Part shown: positions 14,382-21,609 of the stretch, in pieces
Numbering within the stretch: the stretch's first letter is position 1
Layout of the letters: each line of letters begins with the position of its first letter
Source: JBCDAP01 sp038747915
Lineage (GTDB): Bacteria; Planctomycetota; Phycisphaerae; Phycisphaerales; UBA1924
Reading direction: 5' to 3'
DNA length: 35,488 nt
NCBI GenBank assembly: GCA_038747915.1
Contig: JBCDJJ010000036.1
Coordinates: 1-35,488 of the forward strand
Translations under genes and position numbers: made by a program
The notes under the pieces: generated by a model
Databases searched by the model: none
The model's input: the letters and a program-made list of their open reading frames with translations, nothing else
Told to the model about the DNA's origin: nothing

Positions 14382-17036
14382 ATGATGCATGGATCGCACA
14401 GTACGCATCTTCGCCCTGGCTCCGCACTTGGTGCGGCTCTGGGTGCGGCGTGCATGATCGGGACACACGCCGCGGCGCAGGCCGCTGCGCCGTTGCTCCC
14501 GCCCAACATCGTCATCTTCCTCGCCGACGACATGGGCCTGGGCGATTGTGCGGCGTACCAGGACCTGACCGGCAACGCGGATCAGCACCAGATCCGTGGG
14601 CCGCACGTGCAGCTTCTCGCCGACCACGGGATCCGGATGACGGATGCCCACTCGAGTTCTGGGGTATGCACGCCGAGTCGGATCTCGCTTCTCTCGGGTG
14701 TGTACTCGTTCCGCTCTCCCCTGAAGCAACTCGTTGGGTTTGTTGGGCAGGACATCGACGGTTCGCTGTTGCCCGGTGATCGTCGCACGATCCCGTGGAT
14801 GCTGCAGAAGCACGGGTATGCCACGCTCGGGTTTGGGAAGTGGCACCTTGGTGTGCAGGGGCAGGATGTGCTGAGCACGGGCGTGGTTCAGGAGGGGCCG
14901 GTGCAGCTCGGGTTCGACACGTACACGGGTACGCCTGCGAACTTCGGGGACGGCGCGGTCATCGGGTTCGGCGCCATGCTCGTCGATGACCGGTACCTGG
15001 GGTTCGATAGCGAGTGGAACCTCGTCTCGCTCGATTCCCCCGAGGCACAGCAGTGGACGCCGGAGGACAATCCCGAGTTCATCGAGCGGATCCAGCAGGT
15101 CAACCTCGATGCGATGAACACGGGCCTTGCGAGCCACCTCTCGCAGAACGGTCAGCAGCCGTTCTTTGTGTATTACGCCTCGCACGGCAATCACACGCCG
15201 TTTGTCACGGGCGACGAGATCGCCGGCGTGCCCCTGACCACGGATGTGACGGTTGCTGGAGGTGCGGTGCCGATCACCGTGATGCCCGACGACGATCAGG
15301 ATGGCATCCCGGAGCCAAACGATCCGCTCTACACCCCGCAGGAGGACACCCACTGGGATCCCTACTACGTGCCCCCGACTCGGTTGGGCCCGGGTACCAA
15401 CGGACCAACCGAGCGTGGCACGATGATCATCGAGAACGATGTGATCGTGGGCGAGATCATGGCCTTCCTGAGCGAGACCGATGATCCTCGGGTTCCGGGG
15501 TCGAAGCTCATCGAGAACACGCTGTTCATCTTTACCTCGGACAACGGCGCGGATCTCGATGCGCTGCCCGCTGTCGGCGGCTTGCCTCAGGCGTCTGACG
15601 ACATGATCCGGCCGCTCAGAGGCAGGAAGGCGACGCCGTGGGAGGGGGGGAGCCGCGTCCCGTTCATCGCGATGTGGCCGAATCGAATTCCGGAGGGTGT
15701 GACGTCGGATGCGCTGATCGGGCAGGTCGATCTTTACGCGACGCTGGCTGCGATCGTTGGGCACGAACTCGAACCGAACGAAGCGGTCGATAGCGTCAAC
15801 GTGCTCGCGGCGCTCACCGCCGGTGCGACCGGGGCGGTTCGAGACACCGATCTGGTGTACAAGCAGAGGCAGAACCTGTTGATCCGTCGCGGCGGCTACA
15901 AGCTTCGCGCTGTGGAGAGCGATTACGTCGACACGCGCGATCGATTCGGCGACAACCTCGATTTTCTCGACCTGTCCTCGAACAACTTCTACGACCTCGA
16001 CAAGGACATCGACGAGACGCAGAATCTGGTGAATAACCCATCGCTCGGCTCGCTGATCGGTGAGATGCTCGCAGTGCTGCAGTCGTATGTTTCGCAGGGC
16101 TTTAGCAGGACCGGGGCCGCTGCGATCCAGCAGAGTGTGAACTTTCTTGGCGGCGACTTTCATACCTCCGAGAACTGGCACAGCTATACGGAGGATGTCG
16201 ACGAGAAAATCCCCGGTGATCAGGCCGATGCGACGGCGTTTGTCGTTGTCGATGGGACCGCTTCGGTCGCGGTGACGGGCGTGCGCGTGGTCCAGCGTGG
16301 AGGGACGTTTGACTTCGTCAGCCCGAACTCCTGGCAGAGTGCCGTCGGCGCCGGGGCCACGTGGTTCCTTGAAGGGGGCACGATGCGGGATGGCAACAGC
16401 GCCATCCGGGTCGACAACGGGGGCTCGCTCGTTGTTGATGGTGGTCTGCTCGATGTGCTGACGAGCGGTGACCTTCTGAGGATGAGCCAGGGCGATGGGC
16501 TCATCGAACTCGGGCGGGGTGAAATCCGCGCTCAGGCGCTGACGTTCGGCACCCTTGGTAACGCGACGGCTGGGGAGAAGATCATGCGGTTCGGCCGCGG
16601 TGACGGCACGATGACGCTCGGGGGGAGTGATCCCATCCGCTTTGGTGATGATGGCGATTCGGCGAACGACCGGATTGACTTTCTCGCCGGATCACAATGC
16701 CGGTTGGTCTCGACGCTGACCGACACCGCTCTGGCAGCGCTGTGGGGCTCTGGGCGGATTCGGTACGAGGGGCAGGCAGCGGTCGAACTCGGCCAGTCGC
16801 TGCTGGACCTATTCGATGTGACCGACAACGGCGATGGAACAACGACTCTGATGCTCAGGCAGGTTTGCGTGGTGGATCGAACAGGCGACAGCGTGCCGGA
16901 TGCGTTCGACCTCGTCGATCTCCTGGGCACGCTTGAGATCGGGACGACTTCTATTGATATCGATGGCTCGGGTGTCACCGATGCCGCGGATCTGAAGCTC
17001 TTTATTGTGTTGCTCGAGCGAGGTTGCAAGATATGA
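14382..17036 (+). CDS. Exported S1 sulfatase with beta-rich domain and dockerin-like tail
   Basis: An 884-residue protein. The start is uncertain: ATG 14382 or 14385 gives a signal peptide ending near AAAQAAA, but no Shine-Dalgarno sequence is visible. The sulfatase domain shows PNIVIFLADDMGLGD (metal-binding Asp pair), Cys96 in GVCTPSRISLLSG (C-x-P-S-R, converted to formylglycine by a maturase not present here), GFGKWHLG and FTSDNGAD. It should hydrolyse sulfate esters on an extracellular glycan. Residues about 596-828 form a Gly/Val-rich, repetitive beta region resembling a beta-helix. Residues 829-884 are a dockerin-like module with DRTGDSVPDAFDLVDLL and DIDGSGVTDAADLKLF, ending RGCKI. Its TGA overlaps the ATG of the next GH10 gene, so the two are coupled. 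Confidence 0.88.
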   Translation: MMHGSHSTHLRPGSALGAALGAACMIGTHAAAQAAAPLLPPNIVIFLADDMGLGDCAAYQDLTGNADQHQIRGPHVQLLADHGIRMTDAHSSSGVCTPSRISLLSGVYSFRSPLKQLVGFVGQDIDGSLLPGDRRTIPWMLQKHGYATLGFGKWHLGVQGQDVLSTGVVQEGPVQLGFDTYTGTPANFGDGAVIGFGAMLVDDRYLGFDSEWNLVSLDSPEAQQWTPEDNPEFIERIQQVNLDAMNTGLASHLSQNGQQPFFVYYASHGNHTPFVTGDEIAGVPLTTDVTVAGGAVPITVMPDDDQDGIPEPNDPLYTPQEDTHWDPYYVPPTRLGPGTNGPTERGTMIIENDVIVGEIMAFLSETDDPRVPGSKLIENTLFIFTSDNGADLDALPAVGGLPQASDDMIRPLRGRKATPWEGGSRVPFIAMWPNRIPEGVTSDALIGQVDLYATLAAIVGHELEPNEAVDSVNVLAALTAGATGAVRDTDLVYKQRQNLLIRRGGYKLRAVESDYVDTRDRFGDNLDFLDLSSNNFYDLDKDIDETQNLVNNPSLGSLIGEMLAVLQSYVSQGFSRTGAAAIQQSVNFLGGDFHTSENWHSYTEDVDEKIPGDQADATAFVVVDGTASVAVTGVRVVQRGGTFDFVSPNSWQSAVGAGATWFLEGGTMRDGNSAIRVDNGGSLVVDGGLLDVLTSGDLLRMSQGDGLIELGRGEIRAQALTFGTLGNATAGEKIMRFGRGDGTMTLGGSDPIRFGDDGDSANDRIDFLAGSQCRLVSTLTDTALAALWGSGRIRYEGQAAVELGQSLLDLFDVTDNGDGTTTLMLRQVCVVDRTGDSVPDAFDLVDLLGTLEIGTTSIDIDGSGVTDAADLKLFIVLLERGCKI

Positions 17037-18952
17037 GTTGTAGACAGATGCCGATCACCACCCACCATGAGCGTGCGCTCGTGCTCGCGTGCATGCTTTG
17101 CAGCGGGTCCGGCGCGAGCGCGCAGAACCTGCTCAGCAACCCCGGCTTCGAGTCCGGCCAATCGCCGTGGACCGGGTTCGGCAGCTCGCTCCAGGTGTTC
17201 TCGGCGGATGCGTTCGGTGGGAACAACTCTGCCCGAGCGACGAATCGTGCGGGCTCCTGGGCGGGCTTCCACAACGTGATCTCCGGGAGCCACCCGAGTG
17301 GTACATTCTTCCTCTTCGAGGGGGCGATGCGGCTCGACTCGGTGGCGGACACCGGCGTGCGTGTTCAGCTCAGAGCCGAGCCCGCTGGCGGCAGCCCCGT
17401 CTCCTATTCCGTTGGTACGCGCCGCGAGATGATCCCCGGCGAGTGGTTGACGTTCAGCGGTCTCCGCGAGATCGAGTACACCGGCAACCAGCCCACGCTC
17501 AAGCTCCAGGTTCAAACGATCAGCAACACCGGCAACTTCTCCGTCGATGACTGGTCGGTCACCGTCTACGAGGAGGACCCGAACTGGCTCGTCACCGCCA
17601 ACGCGGGCATCGAGCAGCACCGCAAGCGCGATCTGGAGATGACCGTTGTCGATGTGCATGGCAACACGCTGAGTGATAGCACGCTCGACCTGCAGCAGAC
17701 CAAGCACCGGTTCGCGTTCGGCGGGACAATGGAGTGGCAGTTGTTCATCCCGACTCAGAACACGGCGTACACGGACCGGTTCCTGTCCATGTTCGAGTGG
17801 TGCACGCCGCGGAATGCGCTCAAGTGGGAAGCGAGCGAGGGGCAGCAGCGGGACAATCTCGATTGGTCAAAGCCCGACGCCCTCATCGACTTCTGTGTCG
17901 CCAACGACATCGACGTGTACGGGCACAACATCTTCTGGGCCAACCCGCAGTTCGTGCCCGAGTGGGCGAAGACGCTCGACAACCCACGGCTACAGGGCGA
18001 GATGCGTGAGCGTATCGAGGATGTGACCAGCCGCATCAGTGTGCAGGGCAACGACTACGGTGAGGTCATCGAACTCTGGGACGTGAACAACGAGATGGTC
18101 CACGAGACTTACTTCCTCGATCGGTTCGGACCCGGCATCCGAGATTGGATGTTCACCGAGACCGAGGCGAATCAGCCAAACGATCAGCTGTACCTCAACG
18201 ACTTCAACGTGGTGGGTGGCGGGATCATCGGCGGCGACGCGGAGACGTACCGCGATCACGCGCTTGACTTCCTCGATCGCGGTATTCCGATTCATGGCAT
18301 CGGCGCACAGTGCCACTTCGGCACCCGGCCGATCGTCGCGAGGTGGGTTCGCGACCGCATCGACATCCTTGCGGAGGCCGGACTCCCGGTTCGCATCACC
18401 GAGCTCGACATCGCGCGGGACGATGAGAACGAGCGAGCGGACGACCTTGAGAAGTTCTTTCGCGTTGCGTTTAGCCACCCAGCGGTCAACGGCATCACGC
18501 TGTGGGGCTGGTGGGAGGACAACCATGCGCTCGGTGCAGCGGCGTCGCTCGTTCACTCAGACTTTTCGCTCAACGCCGCGGGCGAGCGGTACATGGACCT
18601 GATCGACGAGTGGACCACGTCGGCGTTGCTCCTCACCGATGGGTCGGGCCTCGCCACGATTCGCGGGTTCCACGGCACCTACACCGCGTCGGTGATGTCT
18701 GGGGGCTACTCCACGGAGCCCGATGTCTTCGAGCTCGAACCGGGGGAGGGTGCCCGGGAAGTCGTCATCGTCGCGCTCGGAGCGTGCGTTGGCGACATCG
18801 ATGCGAACGAGATCTCCGACGGGTTCGACATCGCCGGCGGTCTTCAGCAACTCGCGGCCGGTGACCGGCGTCTTGACCTCGATGGGTCCGGCACGTTCTC
18901 GATCGATGATGTCGATGTCCTGATTCAAGAGGTAGAGGCGGGGTGCCCGTAG
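17033..18952 (+). CDS. Exported GH10 xylanase-like enzyme with dockerin-like tail and Arg in the -2 subsite motif
   Basis: A 639-residue enzyme. ATG 17033 overlaps the sulfatase stop (ATGA) and has GAGG at 17020-17023. A signal peptide is followed by a CBM4/9- or CBM22-like beta-sandwich beginning NLLSNPGFESGQSPW (about 33-180). The GH10 barrel has YGHNIFWAN, acid/base Glu354 in WDVNNEM, GAQCHFG and nucleophile Glu457 in ITELDI. In the usual TPENAxKW block the sequence is TPRNALKWE: Arg260 replaces the Glu that contacts xylose in the -2 subsite of characterised GH10 enzymes, while Asn261 and Lys264 are kept. Residues 585-639 are a dockerin-like module (GDIDANEISDGFDI, DLDGSGTFSIDDVDVL, ending EAGCP). 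It should act beside the co-translated sulfatase. Accommodation of an anionic substituent is an inference. Confidence 0.9.
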   Translation: MSCRQMPITTHHERALVLACMLCSGSGASAQNLLSNPGFESGQSPWTGFGSSLQVFSADAFGGNNSARATNRAGSWAGFHNVISGSHPSGTFFLFEGAMRLDSVADTGVRVQLRAEPAGGSPVSYSVGTRREMIPGEWLTFSGLREIEYTGNQPTLKLQVQTISNTGNFSVDDWSVTVYEEDPNWLVTANAGIEQHRKRDLEMTVVDVHGNTLSDSTLDLQQTKHRFAFGGTMEWQLFIPTQNTAYTDRFLSMFEWCTPRNALKWEASEGQQRDNLDWSKPDALIDFCVANDIDVYGHNIFWANPQFVPEWAKTLDNPRLQGEMRERIEDVTSRISVQGNDYGEVIELWDVNNEMVHETYFLDRFGPGIRDWMFTETEANQPNDQLYLNDFNVVGGGIIGGDAETYRDHALDFLDRGIPIHGIGAQCHFGTRPIVARWVRDRIDILAEAGLPVRITELDIARDDENERADDLEKFFRVAFSHPAVNGITLWGWWEDNHALGAAASLVHSDFSLNAAGERYMDLIDEWTTSALLLTDGSGLATIRGFHGTYTASVMSGGYSTEPDVFELEPGEGAREVVIVALGACVGDIDANEISDGFDIAGGLQQLAAGDRRLDLDGSGTFSIDDVDVLIQEVEAGCP

Positions 18953-19051
18953 AAGGTCACCTGTTCCCTGAATGACTCATTGTTCTCTCGACATACTTCA
19001 CACAACACAGGCTGATCTCGGCCGTTCTTTCTCTGTTCTTCGGAGTCTTAT

Positions 19052-20110
19052 ATGGCAGTAACCATCCAAGAGATTGCAAAGACTGCGGGTGTCTCGCCGG
19101 GCACCGTGTCGCGCATCCTGAACGGCGGGAACAAGGAGAATCGACCCTCGGCGGTCGAACGTGCCGAGCACGTGCGCCGCGTGGCGTCGACGCTCGGGTA
19201 TCGGCCCAATGTCGCTGCCCGGAGCATGACGACGGGTCGGTTCCAGACAGTCGCGTTCGTGAGCTGCGGCGAGGTGGGCTTCGACTGGTTCTCGCACCTG
19301 CTGCTCCACGGCATCCATCAGCGGCTCGAGGATCGCAGCTACCGGCTTGTCATGAACGAGCTGACGATCCGCGAACTTACCGACACGCAGGCGCTCCCGT
19401 GGCTGTTTCGGGAGCAGGTGGTCGATGCGATCCTGCTGCACATCGACTCGAAGATCGATGATGCGCTCCGTATCTTCCAGAAGTCGCACCCCGGCCGCGT
19501 CGTGCTGCTCAACGAGGAGCTCCCACGAGACAGCGTGTACCCCGAGGAGCGCATGGGCGGGCGCATCGCGGCGCAGCATCTCATCCGCGAGGGGCACCGC
19601 TCGATCGGGTACTTCGCGCTCTTCGCGCCGGATGTTCCCTTGCACTTTTCTGTGCAGCGTCGTCTCGAAGGCGTGCAGGAGTGCCTGCGGGATGCTGAGC
19701 TCGATGACTCGTCGTTCCGCATCCGAGACGAGCAGTTCCATACACCGATCGGTGATGGTGCGATGCGCGCCAAAGCGTTCCTCGAGGAGTACTCCCACCT
19801 CTCCGCTGTGGTGTGCTACAGCCTCAAGGAGTACATGCTCATGCGGGTTGCGGCGGCGATGCTCGGCAGGCGTGTGCCGAACGATCTCAAGCTGATCGTG
19901 TTCCATGATGAGCCGGCTCATTACCCGAGTGATATGCCGACGGACACGGTCATCATTCCGTTTGCTGAGATGGGCAACCGTGCTGTCTCGATGGTGTTCG
20001 ATCTGCTCGACGAGCGGTCGAACACGCTCCCGGGTCGGGCGGTGCCCTACCGAGAGATCTATGACGCATCGATCGCGCGTGTGACCGTTGCGGAAACCGG
20101 GGTGAAGTGA
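19052..20110 (+). CDS. LacI-family transcriptional regulator (second copy)
   Basis: A 352-residue regulator; ATG 19052 is preceded by CGGAG. The helix-turn-helix TIQEIAKTAGVSPGTVSRIL is followed by an enlarged turn (NGGNKENRPSAVERAE) and a standard hinge segment LGYRPNVAARSM, in contrast to the other LacI-type protein here. The sensor domain carries FHDEPAHYPSDMPTDTVI near the ligand-proximal end. The normal Gly-Phe-Asp-Asp block is replaced by IVFHDEP, so its ligand may be atypical. It stands between the sulfatase-GH10 pair and the sulfatase/esterase/xylA run, with its stop codon overlapping a possible GTG start of the next sulfatase. It probably controls the downstream genes; the inducer is unknown. 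Confidence 0.88.
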   Translation: MAVTIQEIAKTAGVSPGTVSRILNGGNKENRPSAVERAEHVRRVASTLGYRPNVAARSMTTGRFQTVAFVSCGEVGFDWFSHLLLHGIHQRLEDRSYRLVMNELTIRELTDTQALPWLFREQVVDAILLHIDSKIDDALRIFQKSHPGRVVLLNEELPRDSVYPEERMGGRIAAQHLIREGHRSIGYFALFAPDVPLHFSVQRRLEGVQECLRDAELDDSSFRIRDEQFHTPIGDGAMRAKAFLEEYSHLSAVVCYSLKEYMLMRVAAAMLGRRVPNDLKLIVFHDEPAHYPSDMPTDTVIIPFAEMGNRAVSMVFDLLDERSNTLPGRAVPYREIYDASIARVTVAETGVK

Positions 20111-20115
20111 GGGCC

Positions 20116-21606
20116 ATGAAACACTCGATGATGTCCTGCTTTGTGGTTTGCGCCGGCGTGCTGGCTCAGGCGGGTGCCGTATTCGCTAAACCATCGCAGC
20201 CGAACATCGTGTTCATACTGGCCGACGACCTCGGCATCCGGGACCTGCGGTGCTACGGTTCGGCGCTGCATGCCACACCGCACATCGACGAGTTGGCGGA
20301 CGCCGGGCTGAAGTTCGAACAGGCCTACGTTGCACACCCGCGGTGCATCCCGTCGCGGGCGTCGCTGCTCACGGGCACGTTCCCAGCGGTGCTCGGGTGC
20401 CCGGGCGGGAACCAGTGGCGCGGCGGGCTTGGCACCGATGAGGTGACGCTCGCGGAAGCCCTACGCACCCGCGGGTATGCCACCGCGGTGGTCGGCAAGT
20501 GGCACCTCGCGGGTGGCGGCGGGCAGCCGACCGAGGGCATGATGCCGACCGATCAGGGCTTCGATCACGCGGTCGCGGCGACGTCTGCTGGGCTGCCGCG
20601 GTCGTACTTCCCGCCGTACGACGGGCCCTTCGAGGGCCCGCAGTCGTGGAGGAACCAGAAGGACCCGATCGGACTCGTCGCCGAGCATCGTGATGAGTAC
20701 CTCACAGATCGATTGACAGACGAAGTGTGTGACTTCATCGAGGGCCACGTCGAGCAGAACCCGGATCAGCCGTTCTTCGTGTACCTCTCGCACTACGCGG
20801 TGCATCAGCCCATCGATGCAAAGCACGATGCGACCGAGCGGTACGAGGCGCGGCTTCGAGCGGGCCCCACCTATGACGGGCCCGATTTTCTGCCGCGCGA
20901 CGGTCTGACCAAAGCGCGTCAGGACGACGCCGGCTATGCGGCCATGGTCGAGAGCGTCGACGACAGCGTCGGCCAGGTCGTGGCGTTGCTCAACAGGCTC
21001 GACATCGCGGACGACACCATCGTCGTGTTCACCTCGGACAACGGCGGGCTCTCCAATCGAGGTCCGGAGTATCGGCGCGATATCGAGACGTCGAATCTCC
21101 CGTTTCGTGCGGGCAAGGGGCATCTCTACGAGGGCGGCATCCGGGTGCCGCAGATCGTCTCCTGGCTAGGTATGACGCCGGAGGGCGCTACGTCGGATGC
21201 GGTGACCGTCAATACCGACTGGTTCCCCACGCTCCTCGAACTCGGTGGCGTGTCGATGAGTGAAGCCGGTGTGGATGAGCGCCGGGTCGACGGGGTGAGC
21301 ATCACCTCGGTGCTCCGGGGTGGATCGCTCGATGAGCGGCCCGTGATCTTCTGGCACTCGCCGCGCGGTCGGCCCGGTCCCACAGGAGACGAGAACTCGT
21401 CCGCGATCCGCGTGGGTGACTGGAAGCTCATCGATTACTACGACCAGGATCGCCAAGAGCTGTTCCACATGGCCGCCGATCCCTACGAGGTGTTCGATCT
21501 CTCCGAGGCCCATCCGGAGAGGGTCGAGCAGCTCTTTGATCAACTCGATGCTTGGAGACGCGAGATCAACGCCGTTGGAACGTGGAGACGTTCTCAAGGA
21601 GACTAA
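20116..21606 (+). CDS. Exported S1 sulfatase
   Basis: A 496-residue enzyme with ATG 20116; the frame also holds GTG 20107, which overlaps the TGA of the LacI gene (GTGA), so translational coupling is likely with either start. The signal peptide (KHSMMSCFVVCAGVLAQAGAVFA) is clear. Sulfatase signatures are PNIVFILADDLGIRD, Cys77 in PRCIPSRASLLTG (formylglycine site), VVGKWHLAGG and FTSDNGG. The C-terminal WKLIDYY and ELFHMAADPYEVFDLSEA blocks are typical of the full-length family, so the gene looks complete. It should remove sulfate esters in the periplasm or outside the cell. Unlike the sulfatase at 14382 it has no dockerin-like tail. The substrate is inferred from the xylan context. Confidence 0.92.
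   Translation: MKHSMMSCFVVCAGVLAQAGAVFAKPSQPNIVFILADDLGIRDLRCYGSALHATPHIDELADAGLKFEQAYVAHPRCIPSRASLLTGTFPAVLGCPGGNQWRGGLGTDEVTLAEALRTRGYATAVVGKWHLAGGGGQPTEGMMPTDQGFDHAVAATSAGLPRSYFPPYDGPFEGPQSWRNQKDPIGLVAEHRDEYLTDRLTDEVCDFIEGHVEQNPDQPFFVYLSHYAVHQPIDAKHDATERYEARLRAGPTYDGPDFLPRDGLTKARQDDAGYAAMVESVDDSVGQVVALLNRLDIADDTIVVFTSDNGGLSNRGPEYRRDIETSNLPFRAGKGHLYEGGIRVPQIVSWLGMTPEGATSDAVTVNTDWFPTLLELGGVSMSEAGVDERRVDGVSITSVLRGGSLDERPVIFWHSPRGRPGPTGDENSSAIRVGDWKLIDYYDQDRQELFHMAADPYEVFDLSEAHPERVEQLFDQLDAWRREINAVGTWRRSQGD
21596..21601 (+). promoter_or_regulatory. Ribosome binding site fixing the sulfatase-esterase GTG start
   Basis: AAGGAG ends 8 bases before GTG 21610, and it partly overlaps the end of the preceding sulfatase gene. 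It supports the GTG start, from which a signal peptide is read. Confidence 0.75.
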
Positions 21607-21609
21607 GAG

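Noticed and set aside
14241..16181. 646-codon open frame on the minus strand opposite the dockerin-tagged sulfatase
   Set aside because: Antisense to a gene with intact sulfatase motifs; the composition is Arg/His/Pro-rich and shows no family signature.
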